From: Solimonas terrae
GTDB taxonomy: Bacteria; Pseudomonadota; Gammaproteobacteria; Nevskiales; Nevskiaceae
DNA: 64,000 nt
Direction: 5' to 3'
Assembly: GCF_011067135.1 (NCBI RefSeq)
Contig: NZ_JAAMOW010000010.1
Coordinates: 1 to 64,000, forward strand
Shown here: in pieces, positions 54,745-64,000 of the stretch
Numbering within the stretch: position 1 is the stretch's first letter
Layout: the number at the start of each line of letters is the position of its first letter
Notes under the pieces: generated by a model
The model's input: only the letters and a program-made list of their open reading frames with translations
Database searches by the model: none
What the model was told of the DNA's origin: nothing
Translations under genes and position numbers: made by a program

Positions 54745-54955
54745 GATTTGAACCTCCTGGAACGCCTATCAGACTACCGGGGCGCGCTGAATCGATTCTG
54801 AATCTTCAGCCGTCGATCGTGCGACGGGCGACGAGCTCCCGCAGTGACAACGATGGGCAGTGAATGTTATGAATCGCGCCCGGTCGCCGATCATTGATCG
54901 ACCGGTGAAATTGTTCCCCCGGCGTATGGCGTACGCGTGTTCCCGCGGAGTTGAG

Positions 54956-55777
54956 ATGAGGAGATATCTGGCGCTTTGCCTGCTGTCCATTGGCGCGTGT
55001 CCCGCTTTTGCACAGAGTGCAGGCTCGATGCTGTTGCAGGCGGGTGTTCTGAACGCCGTCACGCTCGATCACAGCACGCCACTGCACACCGACGTCAAAC
55101 CGGGCCTGGGGGTGTTGCTCGGCATTCCGGCCAGCTTCGATTCGCCCGGAACTTCGGCGACGGTCAGCAACGCGACCACGCTGCAGGTCGCAATGTCGTA
55201 TTTCGTGACCGACCATCTTGCGATCAAGACCGAAGGCGGCATTCCGCCGAAGTTCGATCTGCGCGGCAAGGGCGTGGTGCAGCCCAATCCAAGTATCGCC
55301 GCACTAAGCGTCGATCTCGGGTCCCGGGACAACAATCCGATCGCCAGTTCCCGGCAATGGAGTCCGGCGCTTTTGCTGCAGTACTACTTCCGCCAGCCGA
55401 GCGCGCGCTGGCGTCCCGTGCTCGGTGTCGGCGTCACCTATACCTTCTTCACCGACGTGAAACTCAAGCCCGAGTTCGAGCGCGATCTGAACAGCACTTT
55501 TGGCCGCAGCCTCGCGCTTGCCAATCTCAATTTCCCGATCGATGGCACGACCGTCAAGGCAAAGTCTGCGCCGGACTGGGCGCCGATCGCCAACGTCGGC
55601 GTGTCCTATGCGTTCGACGCGCACTGGGGTGCTGCATTGTCGCTTTCATATGTCGGCCTGAGTACTACTTCGACGATCGCCATCAATGCGGCCGACGGCA
55701 CGCGTTTGTCGACCAGCAAGACCAGCATCGATATCAATCCGCTCGCGACCGCGCTGCTGATTTCGTACGTGTTCTGA
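54956..55777 (+). CDS. OmpW-family outer-membrane protein
   Basis: The 273-residue protein has a signal peptide (RRYLALCLLSIGACPAFA) and an eight-stranded barrel pattern. The barrel contains LQVAMSYFVTDHLAIKTEGG, LLLQYYFRQP and LGVGVTYTFFTDVKL, and ends in a terminal Phe (ISYVF) as outer-membrane barrels do. OmpW forms a narrow hydrophobic channel and is linked to stress responses. The ATG at 54956 has GGAG 6 bases upstream. It is followed by slyX. Confidence 0.88.
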   Translation: MRRYLALCLLSIGACPAFAQSAGSMLLQAGVLNAVTLDHSTPLHTDVKPGLGVLLGIPASFDSPGTSATVSNATTLQVAMSYFVTDHLAIKTEGGIPPKFDLRGKGVVQPNPSIAALSVDLGSRDNNPIASSRQWSPALLLQYYFRQPSARWRPVLGVGVTYTFFTDVKLKPEFERDLNSTFGRSLALANLNFPIDGTTVKAKSAPDWAPIANVGVSYAFDAHWGAALSLSYVGLSTTSTIAINAADGTRLSTSKTSIDINPLATALLISYVF

Positions 55778-55810
55778 TTCGGATCCGTCCGCGATGCCAG
55801 ACAGGAAGAC

Positions 55811-56020
55811 ATGATGGACGAAGCACGCTTGATCGATCTGGAGACCCGGCTCGCCTATCAGGAGGCGACGCTGCAGGATCTCAATGATGTCATCGCCGCA
55901 CAGCAGCGCCGCATCAGTGAACTTGAAGGAATGTGCCGGCAACTGCTCGAGCGTGTTGCACGCATGGGCCAGGATATTTTCAAGGGCAGCGCGGAGGACG
56001 AGGTACCTCCGCACTATTGA
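55811..56020 (+). CDS. slyX: SlyX protein
   Basis: The 69-residue coiled-coil protein contains LIDLETRLAYQEATLQDLND and then VIAAQQRRISELEGMCRQLL, and ends with the conserved PPHY. SlyX function is unknown. The stop overlaps the yacG stop on the opposite strand by 7 bp (56014-56020). An alternative ATG three bases later is possible. Confidence 0.93.
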   Translation: MMDEARLIDLETRLAYQEATLQDLNDVIAAQQRRISELEGMCRQLLERVARMGQDIFKGSAEDEVPPHY

Positions 56021-56238
56021 CGCGGAGTGGGATAGCCGGGATCGCCGCCGAATGGAGGCTCCTCGTCGGGAATGGCAAAGCCGCCATTGAACCACTCGCC
56101 CAGGTCGAGCATCTTGCAGCGCTCGGAGCAGAACGGCCGCCATGGATTGGCGTCGTCGAGGCGCACCGACTGCCCGCACTGCGGGCAGGATGCGATGCGA
56201 TGCGGACGGACGTTGTCCTTGCCTGCCGTGCCGCTCAC
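56014..56238 (-). CDS. yacG: DNA gyrase inhibitor YacG (zinc finger)
   Basis: The 74-residue protein has the four zinc cysteines in CPQCGQSVRL and RPFCSERCKMLDLGEWFN, followed by the FAIPDEEP tail. YacG binds GyrB and inhibits gyrase in E. coli. The start is a GTG at 56238 that overlaps the zapD stop (GTGA), so it is coupled to zapD. It overlaps slyX tail-to-tail by 7 bp. Confidence 0.95.
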   Translation of the reverse strand: MSGTAGKDNVRPHRIASCPQCGQSVRLDDANPWRPFCSERCKMLDLGEWFNGGFAIPDEEPPFGGDPGYPTPRQ

Positions 56239-57014
56239 AGGTTGCAGCACTGCAGGCGGAAGTTGATGTCGGATTGCGACTGCTGCGCCCGTTCCGACAG
56301 CTCGCGCATCGCCATGAAGCGCACGGTGAAGCGGTGCCGGCCGGCGCTGATTTCCGGGTAGACAGCGGGGTTTGCCGGAACCAGTACACGCACCAGCAGG
56401 CAGGGGCCGCTGGGTGTGTGCAGGTAGATACCGCCGCGTGCCGTCACGGCTTCATCGGGAACGCTGGAGCGCAGCAGTTTCAAGTACAGCAGGATCGCGC
56501 GTTCGAAAGGGCGAAGATCGGCAAACCAGGCGTCGAGGTCGCGGGTGATGCGCGCGCGTGGCTGCGACAGCCACCAGTGGTAGTGAGGCAGATCGAAGCC
56601 GCAGGTGCCCCCCGGTATCGTCGAGCGATTGAGGATGCTGACGAGAAAGTCGCTGCCGCGCAGCAGCGAGTTGGCAAACTGGGTCGCCAGTTGCTGGAGC
56701 TGGTTGAGAACTTCGGTGATCTCGGCCAGCACGCCCTTGAGTCTTTCCTGATCGACGCTGGGCCGCGCGGCCAGCCGTGTCAGGTGATGATACTGGTCGT
56801 TCAGTTCCTTGAGGATGTCGTTCTTCAGATCCGAGCGCGACGTGACGACCAGCAGATCGAGCAGGGCATGCAGCGAGGCTCGCGCGCCGAATGTCGTCTC
56901 GTTGTGGCGATGATCGTGATACTGCAGGAAAAGGAGTTCGAGCCGCAGAAAAGTGCGCACCCGCTCGCTGAGCGGTTGCTCGAATACCAGATCGTCAGGA
57001 TTGGCCTCGCTCAC
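56235..57014 (-). CDS. zapD: cell division protein ZapD
   Basis: ZapD bundles FtsZ filaments at the division site. The 259-residue protein matches the family: VFEQPLSERVRTFLRLE at the N-terminus, then GSDFLVSILNRSTIPGGTCG and DLPHYHWWLSQP. The start is GTG at 57014. In gammaproteobacteria zapD usually stands between coaE and yacG, as here. Confidence 0.95.
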   Translation of the reverse strand: MSEANPDDLVFEQPLSERVRTFLRLELLFLQYHDHRHNETTFGARASLHALLDLLVVTSRSDLKNDILKELNDQYHHLTRLAARPSVDQERLKGVLAEITEVLNQLQQLATQFANSLLRGSDFLVSILNRSTIPGGTCGFDLPHYHWWLSQPRARITRDLDAWFADLRPFERAILLYLKLLRSSVPDEAVTARGGIYLHTPSGPCLLVRVLVPANPAVYPEISAGRHRFTVRFMAMRELSERAQQSQSDINFRLQCCNL

Positions 57015-57030
57015 AATGAATACGGGACGG

Positions 57031-57693
57031 CTAAATTTTGATTGTGACGGAGTTCACACTATGCGGCAAACGCAGGCCCGCTGCGTGCGGCTCGCCGCGC
57101 GCCGCCAGCCGCAGATAGAAATGATGCAATTCGTCGACCGCGGCTTCCGTGGTGGCGATGTCCCCCGAGTTGTCGAGCACGTCGTGCGCCATGCCGAGCC
57201 GGGTTTCGCGGTCGCTTTGCGCTGCCAGCATTTGTCGAGCAAGCGCCTCGTCGATGCCGTCGCGCTTTGTCAGGCGCGCGAACTGGAACTCGACCGGTGC
57301 GTCGACCAGCAGCACGCGATCGACCAGATCATGCATGCGTGCCTCGATCAGGATCGCCACGCTGAGCATGCAGTACGGCGCTGTCTGGGCCTCGCGCCAG
57401 CGCATCATGGCGGCACGGATCCGCGGGTGGGTGATGGCTTCCAGCTTGCGAAGCGCATCGGGGTGGCCGAATACCTGTCCACGCAGGCGGCGGCGATCGA
57501 GCTCACCGCTGGCGAGCAGGAATTCGTCGCCGAAGGTCTGTGCGATTTCTGCCAGCGCCGGCGATCCCGGCATGACGATATCGCGAGAGACCTGATCGGC
57601 GTCGAGCACCGGGACCTGCAGCGCCTCGAAGCGGGCTTGAACCAGCGATTTGCCGCTGGCGATGCCGCCGGTCAGGCCGATGGTCAAAGGCAT
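57031..57693 (-). CDS. coaE: dephospho-CoA kinase
   Basis: It catalyses the last step of coenzyme A synthesis. The 220-residue P-loop kinase has TIGLTGGIASGKSLV, then LDADQVSRD and ITHPRIRAAM. The frame ends with a somewhat long tail. It lies between pilD and zapD in the standard order. Confidence 0.96.
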   Translation of the reverse strand: MPLTIGLTGGIASGKSLVQARFEALQVPVLDADQVSRDIVMPGSPALAEIAQTFGDEFLLASGELDRRRLRGQVFGHPDALRKLEAITHPRIRAAMMRWREAQTAPYCMLSVAILIEARMHDLVDRVLLVDAPVEFQFARLTKRDGIDEALARQMLAAQSDRETRLGMAHDVLDNSGDIATTEAAVDELHHFYLRLAARGEPHAAGLRLPHSVNSVTIKI

Positions 57694-57700
57694 GGCAGTC

Positions 57701-58564
57701 TCAGCTCACGGCATGCAGATAGGCCTGCTGCAGTTGCGGGCCGAACACCAGCGTCAGCCAGCCGGCCGCGGCCAGATACGGGCCGAACGGAATCGGTACT
57801 TCGCGGCCATGTCGGCGGAACACGATCAGACCGATGCCGACCGCCGCACCGACCACCGACGACAGCAGCACGATCGTCGGCAGCGATTGCCAGCCGAGCC
57901 ACGCCCCGAGCGCGGCGAGCAGCTTGAAGTCGCCGTACCCCATGCCTTCCTTGCCGGTGGCGAGCTTGAACAGCCAGAACACCGCCCACAGCAGCAGATA
58001 GCCGGCCGCGGCACCGATCACGGCCGAGTGCAGGTCGGCAAAGATCGGCGCCAGCGCCAGCAGCAGGCCGAGCCAGAGCAGTGGCAGCGTCAAATCGTCC
58101 GGCAGCAGTTGCGTGCGCAGATCGATTACCGCCAGTGCCAGCAGCACCCAGCTCAGCACCAGCGAGCCCAGCAGCGCCGGGCCGTAGCCAAAATGCCAGG
58201 CACAGACTGCGGACAGCAGGGCGGAGGCCGCCTCGACCAAGGGGTATTGCGGTGAAATGGGAGCACGACAGTGGGCGCAGCGCCCGCGCAGCGCCAGCCA
58301 GCTGATTACCGGCACGTTCTGCCAGGGGCGGATCGGTGCCTGGCACGACGGACAGCAGGACGCCGGATGACTCAGCGACAGGCGGGCTTCTTCGACTGCC
58401 GGCAGCCCCAGCGCTTCGCGCGCATCACGCTTCCAGGTCTGCTCCATCATGCGCGGCAGGCGCAGAATCACGACGTTGAGAAAGCTGCCGACCAACAGGC
58501 CCAGCACGCTGACGACGGCAACGAGCAATGCCGGGCTGTCCTGCAGCCCTTCGAGCAAGGTCAT
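57701..58564 (-). CDS. pilD: type IV prepilin peptidase/N-methyltransferase
   Basis: PilD cleaves and methylates type IV prepilins. The 287-residue inner-membrane protein has the N-terminal VGSFLNVVILRLP, the zinc-type cysteine pairs CPSCQ and CAHCR, and the catalytic aspartates in LAVIDLRTQLLPDD and GYGDFKLLAALG. It is the third gene of pilB-pilC-pilD. Confidence 0.96.
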   Translation of the reverse strand: MTLLEGLQDSPALLVAVVSVLGLLVGSFLNVVILRLPRMMEQTWKRDAREALGLPAVEEARLSLSHPASCCPSCQAPIRPWQNVPVISWLALRGRCAHCRAPISPQYPLVEAASALLSAVCAWHFGYGPALLGSLVLSWVLLALAVIDLRTQLLPDDLTLPLLWLGLLLALAPIFADLHSAVIGAAAGYLLLWAVFWLFKLATGKEGMGYGDFKLLAALGAWLGWQSLPTIVLLSSVVGAAVGIGLIVFRRHGREVPIPFGPYLAAAGWLTLVFGPQLQQAYLHAVS

Positions 58565-58653
58565 GGCGAGACTATTTCCTGTTTGGCCTCATGCGGAGCG
58601 CGCCCTGTACGCGACGACAAGGCACCCGAGCGTGCGGCAGCGCCTTTGCGGTC

Positions 58654-59877
58654 CTAAATGGCCTGGCCGAGCTTGAAGATAGGCAGGTACATGGCAACCA
58701 CGAGGCCGCCGACCAGCACGCCGAGAACCGACATGATCATCGGTTCAAGCAAGCTCGAGAGCGTGTCGACCAGCATGTCAACTTCGGCTTCGTAGAAGTC
58801 GGCGACCTTGGCGCACATGGCGTCCAGCGCGCCCGACTCTTCGCCGATCTGCACCATCTGTGTCGCCATGTTCGGGAACAGATTCGATTGCGCCATGGTG
58901 AAATTGAGTTGCTGGCCGGTTGCGACCTCGTCCTTCATCTTCAGGATTGCCTCCGTGAAGATGATGTTGCCGGCTGCCTTGCCAACGGAGTCCATCGCTT
59001 CAACCAGGGGCACGCCGGCTGCGAACATCGTCGACAGGGTTCTGGCGAAGCGGGCAACTGCCGATTTGTAGAGAATCGCGCCGATCACTGGCGCCTTCAG
59101 CAGGATGCGATCCAGCAGGCGCCGGAAATTGGCCGATCGTCGCTTGGCTTCGAACAATCCGTAAAAGGTTCCGCCGACGACCGCCAGAATCAGCCACCAC
59201 GAACTTTGAACGAATTCCGAGAGGTGAATCACCATCAGTGTGAAAGCCGGCAGATCGGCGCCGAAGCCCTGGAACAGATTCTGGAACTGCGGCACGACGA
59301 AGTACAGCAGGATTCCGGTGACGATGAAGGCGACGACGATGACGGCCGTTGGATAGGTCAGCGCCTTCTTGACCTTCTTCTTGATCGCTTCGGTCTTTTC
59401 CTTGTAGGTCGCAATCTTGTCGAGCAGGGATTCGAGCGTGCCGGACTTTTCGCCGGCCTCGACCAGATTGACCACCAGGTCATCGAAGTACAGCGGAAAC
59501 TTGGCAAGGCTCTCGGCAAACGAGTTGCCACCCTCGATCTCGGTCTTGATTGCCATGATCATCTCGCCGAGGCTGGGGTTGTCATGGCCACGGCCGACGA
59601 TTTCCAGCGACTGCACGAGCGGCACGCCGGCCGCGAGCATGGTCGCCATCTGACGCAGGAAGATCGCGACGTCGCCGCTGGCGATCTTCTTCTTGCGCTT
59701 GGCGAACAGGGCGGACTGCTTGCGGACGAAGATCGGATTGATGCCGTCGCGACGCAACTGCAGGCGAATGAAATGCTCGCTGGGGCCGATACGATCGCCC
59801 TTGATGCGATTGCCCTTGCGATCGGTGCCTTCCCAGCGGAACGTGAATTCCTTGACTGCTGCTGCCGCTTGCGCCAT
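58654..59877 (-). CDS. pilC: type IV pilus inner-membrane platform protein PilC
   Basis: The 407-residue protein has two T2SF domains with three transmembrane helices. The first starts FLRQMATMLAAGVPLVQSLE and the second FARTLSTMFAAGVPLVEAMD. PilC couples PilB to pilus assembly. It lies between pilB and pilD in the usual order. Confidence 0.96.
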   Translation of the reverse strand: MAQAAAAVKEFTFRWEGTDRKGNRIKGDRIGPSEHFIRLQLRRDGINPIFVRKQSALFAKRKKKIASGDVAIFLRQMATMLAAGVPLVQSLEIVGRGHDNPSLGEMIMAIKTEIEGGNSFAESLAKFPLYFDDLVVNLVEAGEKSGTLESLLDKIATYKEKTEAIKKKVKKALTYPTAVIVVAFIVTGILLYFVVPQFQNLFQGFGADLPAFTLMVIHLSEFVQSSWWLILAVVGGTFYGLFEAKRRSANFRRLLDRILLKAPVIGAILYKSAVARFARTLSTMFAAGVPLVEAMDSVGKAAGNIIFTEAILKMKDEVATGQQLNFTMAQSNLFPNMATQMVQIGEESGALDAMCAKVADFYEAEVDMLVDTLSSLLEPMIMSVLGVLVGGLVVAMYLPIFKLGQAI

Positions 59878-59919
59878 CTAAGCCTTCCCCCGAATGCTGT
59901 TACGCGAATCCCGCTGCGC

Positions 59920-61650
59920 TCAGTCGCCGACCGTGCAGGCGTTGGCCTGCAACAGGTCGATTGCGCCTTGTCTGACCTTGCGCAGGGCCGAGGCACGCAG
60001 ATCGGCAATCCCTTCGCGCTCCGCCTGCTCGGCGATTTCCAGCGCGCTGCCGCCTTCCATGATGATACGTCCCATCTCGGTCGAGAACGGCATGACCTGA
60101 TAGATGCCGGTGCGGCCCTTGTAGCCGCTGTTGTCGCATTGATCGCAGCCGGCCGCCTCGAAGATCTTGAAGCCGGGTTCGTCGAGCTCAGCTTCCTTGA
60201 AGCCCTGGCGCAGCAATTCGGCGCGCGGAATGCTGGCTTCGCGCTTGCACTGCGAACACAGTTTGCGGGCCAGGCGCTGGGCGATGATCAGCGACAGCGT
60301 CGAGGCGATGTTGTAGCCCGGCACGCCCATGTTCATCAGGCGCACGACGGTCTGCGGTGCGTCGTTGGTGTGCAGGGTCGACAACACCAGGTGGCCGGTC
60401 TGCGCCGCCTTGATCGCGATTTCGGCGGTTTCCAGGTCGCGGATTTCGCCGACCATGATGACGTCCGGATCCTGTCGCAGGAAAGCCTTCAGCGCCGCTG
60501 CGAAGGTCAGGCCGACGCGCGGATTGACGTTGACCTGATTGACGCCGGGCAGGTTGATTTCCGCCGGGTCCTCGGCCGTCGAGATATTGATGTCATCGGT
60601 GTTGAGAATGTTCAGGCCGGTATACAGCGACACCGTCTTGCCCGAGCCGGTCGGACCCGTGACCAGGATCATGCCCTGCGGCTGCGCCAGCGACTTCATG
60701 TAGGCGTCTTTCTGCTCGGGCTCGTAGCCGAGCGCATCGATGCCGAGCTGCGCGCTCGACGGGTCGAGAATGCGGCAGCAGATCTTTTCTCCGAACAGGG
60801 TCGGACAGGTGCTGACGCGGAAGTCGATGGCCTTGGTCTTGGAGATATAGAGCTTGATGCGACCGTCCTGCGGCACGCGCCGTTCGGCCAGATCGAGCCG
60901 CGACATGACCTTGACGCGTGCAGCCAGCCGGCCGGCCATTGCCTGTGGCGGCGTCGCGATCGTCTTCAGCTCGCCGTCCTTGCGGTAGCGGATACGGTAG
61001 GTTTTCTCGTAGGGCTCGAAGTGCACGTCCGACGCGCCGATGTTGATGGCGTCGACCAGCACCTTGTTGACGTAGCGCACGATCGGCGCATCGTCGGCGT
61101 CGGCCTTGCTGACGTCGACGTTCGCATCGGCTTCGCCGCCTTCGACTTCGAGGTTCTCGAGATCCGAATCGCCGAGATCCATGCGTTGCGACTCGCCCGC
61201 CTGGATCGCCGCTTCGATCGCCTTGACGAGCTTGTCTTCCTCGACCAGCACCGCCTCGGTCATGTTGCCGGTCGCGAACTTGATCTCGTCGAGCGCCTGC
61301 AGATTGGTCGGGTCGGAAACGGCGACAAACGTCTTCTTGCCGCGTTTGTAGAGCGGCAGCGCGTGGACCTTGCGCAACACCTTGTCGCTGACTTCGCGGG
61401 CTACCGCCGGATCGATCTCGATCGCCGAGATGTCCATCAGGGGCGCCCCGAACTCGAGGCTGGCCACTTCGGCGATCTTCTGCGCCGACAAGGCCTTGGC
61501 GGCGATCAGCGCCGACACGAACGGCATGCTTTCCTTGACCGCCCGCTGCTGGGCTTCGCGGGCCTGGGCTTCGCTGATCAGCTTGTCGGCGACCAGCCGG
61601 CGGGCGAGGCCGCCGAGGAAGACCGGGGGAGGGGCAGTGCCGATGGCCAT
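59920..61650 (-). CDS. pilB: type IV pilus assembly ATPase PilB
   Basis: The 576-residue hexameric ATPase extends type IV pili. It carries the Walker A motif GPTGSGKTVSLY, the Walker B region DPDVIMVGEIRDLETAEIA, the Asp box ASDVHFEPYEKTYRIRYR and the zinc tetracysteine CSQCKRE/CDQCDNSGY. The start at 61650 (MAIGTAPPPVF) is used; a longer frame would add 33 atypical residues. No pilin gene is in the window. Confidence 0.96.
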   Translation of the reverse strand: MAIGTAPPPVFLGGLARRLVADKLISEAQAREAQQRAVKESMPFVSALIAAKALSAQKIAEVASLEFGAPLMDISAIEIDPAVAREVSDKVLRKVHALPLYKRGKKTFVAVSDPTNLQALDEIKFATGNMTEAVLVEEDKLVKAIEAAIQAGESQRMDLGDSDLENLEVEGGEADANVDVSKADADDAPIVRYVNKVLVDAINIGASDVHFEPYEKTYRIRYRKDGELKTIATPPQAMAGRLAARVKVMSRLDLAERRVPQDGRIKLYISKTKAIDFRVSTCPTLFGEKICCRILDPSSAQLGIDALGYEPEQKDAYMKSLAQPQGMILVTGPTGSGKTVSLYTGLNILNTDDINISTAEDPAEINLPGVNQVNVNPRVGLTFAAALKAFLRQDPDVIMVGEIRDLETAEIAIKAAQTGHLVLSTLHTNDAPQTVVRLMNMGVPGYNIASTLSLIIAQRLARKLCSQCKREASIPRAELLRQGFKEAELDEPGFKIFEAAGCDQCDNSGYKGRTGIYQVMPFSTEMGRIIMEGGSALEIAEQAEREGIADLRASALRKVRQGAIDLLQANACTVGD

Positions 61651-61752
61651 ATGTGGGAAGGACGATGCCGACGACGTAAGGAAGTGACGACGAATGTAGG
61701 GTGGCGTCGGTCCGGGGTCAATCCAGCCGCCAGCCGCGAGCCGCTGCACAAC

Positions 61753-61784
61753 GAAAGACGGGCGGCACGGGCCGCCCGTCTTTC
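61753..61784 (-). terminator. strong bidirectional terminator after rho
   Basis: GAAAGACGGGCGGC (61753-61766), loop ACGG, and GCCGCCCGTCTTTC (61771-61784) form a perfect 14-bp stem. It lies 25 bp beyond the rho stop and before pilB, separating the two transcription units. Confidence 0.8.
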
Positions 61785-61808
61785 AGCTTGCGACAGCCTG
61801 CGGCCGGA

Positions 61809-63344
61809 TCAGTTGCGCTTCATCGAATCGAAGAAGGCGGCATTGGTCTTGGACTGGCGCATGCGGTCGATCAGCAGTTCCATGGCCGCAACCTCGTCCA
61901 TGTCGTGCAGCAGTTTGCGCAGGATCCAGACTTTGTTGAGGTCGGTTGGATCCATCATCAGCTCTTCCTTGCGGGTGCCGGAACGGTTGATGTTGATCGC
62001 CGGGAACACGCGTTTCTCGGCAATGCGGCGCTCCAGATGGAGTTCCATGTTGCCGGTGCCCTTGAATTCCTCGTAGATCACTTCGTCCATCTTCGAGCCG
62101 GTATCGATCAGCGCCGAAGCCAGGATGGTCAGCGAGCCGCCCTCCTCGATGTTGCGCGCGGCGCCGAAGAAGCGCTTCGGCTTCTGCAGGCCGTTGGCAT
62201 CGACACCGCCGGTCAGGACCTTGCCGGACGACGGTGCCACCGTGTTGTAGGCGCGGGCGAGGCGGGTGATCGAGTCGAGCAGGATGACCACGTCACGCTT
62301 GTGTTCAACCAGACGCTTGGCCTTCTCGATCACCATTTCGGCGACCTGCACGTGACGCGAAGCCGGCTCGTCGAAGGTCGACGCGACGACTTCGCCGCGC
62401 ACGGTGCGCTGCATGTCGGTGACTTCTTCCGGGCGCTCGTCGATCAGCAGCACGATCAGGTAGGCGTCCGGGTAATTGGCGGCGATCGACTGCGCGATGT
62501 TCTGCATCATGATCGTCTTGCCGGCCTTCGGCGGCGAGACGATCAGGCCGCGCTGGCCTTTGCCGAACGGCGCGACCAGATCGATCACGCGCGCGGTGAT
62601 GTCTTCGGTCGTGCCGTTGCCGCGCTCCATCTTGTACTGCTTGTCGGCGAACAGCGGCGTCAGGTTCTCGAAGCTGACCTTGCGCTTGGAGACTTCCGGT
62701 GGCTCGAAGTTGATCGTGTCGACCTTGAGCAGCGCGAAGTAGCGTTCGTTGTCCTTCGGCGAGCGGACCCGACCGGTGACCGAGTCGCCGGTGCGCAGCG
62801 CAAAGCGGCGTATCTGGCTCGGTGAAATGTAGACATCGTCCGGGCCGGCGAGGTACGAGCTGTCCGGACCACGCAGGAAGCCGTAGCCGTCCTGCATGAT
62901 TTCCAGCACGCCTTCGGTGTAGATGTGCTCGCCACGCTTGGCCGCCGCACGCAGCAGCTGGAAAACCAGATCCTGCTTCTTGATGCGAGCGATGTTCTCG
63001 AGACCCTGCGATTCGGCCAGTTCGAGAAGCTCCGAGGCGGTCATCCGCTTCAGATCCTGGACGCGGATGATCTTGGGCGGCTCCGGCGGCGTCTGCGGGC
63101 TGCCATTGACCCCGCCGTTTTCATCGTCATCGGCCATCTGCGGTGCCGGCATGCGCGGCTGGCCCGCGTGTGCTTCGGCGCTCAGCGACAGTTCCAGTTC
63201 TTCGTCGCCGCCTTCGACGTCGTCGGGCTGGATGTCTTCAGGGAAGCCCTGGTTGCCATTGTGATTGCCATTGCTGTTGCCATTACCGCCCTGGTTTCCA
63301 CCACGGTTCTGGCCGCCACGCTGGAAACGACGACGGTGTTTCAT
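61809..63344 (-). CDS. rho: transcription termination factor Rho
   Basis: Rho is the RNA-dependent ATPase that ends transcription. The core contains the cold-shock RNA-binding segment [19 protein letters not shown], the Walker A motif [25 protein letters not shown], and the Q-loop and R-loop region [16 protein letters not shown]. The N-terminal 30 or so residues are unusual: [20 protein letters not shown] then an Asn/Gly repeat, followed by an acidic stretch. The ATG at 63344 is used; a TTG at 63359 that overlaps the trxA stop would add five residues. It follows trxA directly, as in E. coli. Confidence 0.97.
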   Translation of the reverse strand: MKHRRRFQRGGQNRGGNQGGNGNSNGNHNGNQGFPEDIQPDDVEGGDEELELSLSAEAHAGQPRMPAPQMADDDENGGVNGSPQTPPEPPKIIRVQDLKRMTASELLELAESQGLENIARIKKQDLVFQLLRAAAKRGEHIYTEGVLEIMQDGYGFLRGPDSSYLAGPDDVYISPSQIRRFALRTGDSVTGRVRSPKDNERYFALLKVDTINFEPPEVSKRKVSFENLTPLFADKQYKMERGNGTTEDITARVIDLVAPFGKGQRGLIVSPPKAGKTIMMQNIAQSIAANYPDAYLIVLLIDERPEEVTDMQRTVRGEVVASTFDEPASRHVQVAEMVIEKAKRLVEHKRDVVILLDSITRLARAYNTVAPSSGKVLTGGVDANGLQKPKRFFGAARNIEEGGSLTILASALIDTGSKMDEVIYEEFKGTGNMELHLERRIAEKRVFPAININRSGTRKEELMMDPTDLNKVWILRKLLHDMDEVAAMELLIDRMRQSKTNAAFFDSMKRN

Positions 63345-63355
63345 CGGAGGCTTGT

Positions 63356-63700
63356 TCAAGCGACGTTATTCAGGTGGGGAGTGACGAAAGCGGTGAGCTG
63401 TGCCTTGTGCACGGCGCCGACCTGGGTTGCCGCCGGCTGTCCGTCCTTGAACAGGATCAGCGTCGGGATGCCGCGGATGCCGAGCGAAGCCGGCGTCTGC
63501 GGGTTTTCATCGACATTGAGTTTGACGATCTTGAGCTTGCCGACATTCTCGGCGGCCACTTGATCGAGGATCGGCGCAATCATGCGGCAGGGGCCACACC
63601 ACTCCGCCCAGAAGTCGACGAGCACCGGCTGCGAACGGCTCGCGGACTTCACGTCCTGTTCGAAACTGGCATCGGTAACGGCCGAAATATGTTCACTCAT
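63356..63700 (-). CDS. trxA: thioredoxin
   Basis: The 114-residue protein has the active site [14 protein letters not shown], with the cis-Pro in [11 protein letters not shown]. The start at 63700 ([10 protein letters not shown]) is the conserved N-terminus; upstream frame is not conserved. trxA and rho are convergent with nothing between them and face rhlB divergently, as in E. coli. Confidence 0.97.
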   Translation of the reverse strand: MSEHISAVTDASFEQDVKSASRSQPVLVDFWAEWCGPCRMIAPILDQVAAENVGKLKIVKLNVDENPQTPASLGIRGIPTLILFKDGQPAATQVGAVHKAQLTAFVTPHLNNVA

Positions 63701-63948
63701 GAGTGGGTGCCTCGCAGGAAGGATGAGCAGGAAAACGCCCGCACGCTTCGGAAGTGGGGTGGTTCTTGATCGACCGCCGCCGCGCAAAAAGCACGACAGA
63801 CCGGTATGATTAATCTTTATACGACGGGGAAATAGCGCGGGCCCGGTGCAGCAAGCGGTAATCGCTGCGGGGCCATTGATGTGCGTTATTTGATCTGAAA
63901 CCTCCGCGCCTTGCAAGAGCCGGCCATCCGGCGAGCGATACCACCTGA
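63701..63948. other. divergent trxA/rhlB promoter region
   Basis: The 248-bp spacer carries an AT-rich core at about 63,803-63,822 (TATGAT on the plus strand, TATAAA on the minus strand) that could serve as -10 elements, but no matching -35 boxes are clear. No gene is supported. Confidence 0.5.
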
Positions 63949-64000
63949 ATGCAACCCGACCATCTTTCCGCCGTCCGTTTCGCCGATCTTCCGCTGCACG
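63949..64000 (+). CDS. rhlB: ATP-dependent RNA helicase RhlB, N-terminus only
   Basis: The window ends 17 codons into a gene that begins [17 protein letters not shown], which matches the start of RhlB (HLT-x-x-FADLPLHP pattern). rhlB is divergent from trxA-rho in many gammaproteobacteria, so context supports the call. RhlB is the helicase of the RNA degradosome. The rest lies outside the window. Confidence 0.8.
   Translation, partial: MQPDHLSAVRFADLPLH

Noticed and set aside
58528..62076. Very long plus-strand open frame opposite pilB and pilC
   Set aside because: It mirrors the minus-strand genes pilB, pilC and part of pilD, which have full motifs. The long open frame is a product of high GC and strong third-position bias.

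Overview
The window is GC-rich, densely coding chromosomal DNA from a gammaproteobacterium. Three conserved blocks point this way: pilB-pilC-pilD-coaE-zapD-yacG; trxA-rho divergent from rhlB; and xthA / pyrE ... argB-dut-coaBC / radC ... rpmB-rpmG, which is close to the Pseudomonas arrangement. The proteins look most like the Nevskiales/Xanthomonadales side of the class. That placement is inference from gene content and order, not from a search.

Layout. Positions 1-2,900 hold the end of a TPR protein, a membrane-anchored protein with an alpha-2-macroglobulin MG1-like domain, and a GST-family protein closed by a terminator. Positions 3,005-32,181 look like a tRNA-bounded genomic island. A 24-bp copy of the 3' end of tRNA-Phe lies at 3,005-3,028, and the intact tRNA-Phe gene lies at 32,159-32,234 in the same orientation. 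This is the geometry left by integration at a tRNA 3' end. Between the two copies are a RelB/ParE-type toxin-antitoxin pair, several small unknown genes and gene fragments, and a tightly overlapping sugar-phosphate operon (gnd-zwf-tal-pgi-pgm). A roughly 2,946-residue cyclic beta-1,2-glucan synthase homologue follows, then SPFH and SHOCT membrane proteins and a second overlapping set (ppk2-tkt-HAD-ackA'). The island also holds remnants: acetate kinase fused out of frame to the C-terminal half of a GMC oxidoreductase, and the last 148 codons of a pyruvate carboxylase abutting the tRNA CCA end. No integrase remains.

Positions 32,700-64,000 read as core chromosome. They contain an LVIVD-repeat lipoprotein, an asmA-SRPBCC-mutY-yggX chain, thiS and thiG on opposite strands around a tRNA-Gly(CCC), paiB-like/trmB, a phosphoribulokinase, ampG-xthA divergent from pyrE, argB, dut, coaBC divergent from radC, two TetR-like regulators, rpmB-rpmG, an OmpW porin, slyX, the type IV pilus assembly block, rho and trxA. 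The window ends inside the start of rhlB.

How the parts work together. The island supplies nearly all enzymes that interconvert glucose-1-P, glucose-6-P, fructose-6-P and pentose phosphates, with oxidative NAD(P)H production, and a polyphosphate-driven nucleotide kinase translationally coupled to transketolase. UDP-glucose made from the pgm product could feed the giant periplasmic glucan synthase. This suggests a carbohydrate and osmo-adaptation island that later lost parts by deletion; that reading is inference.
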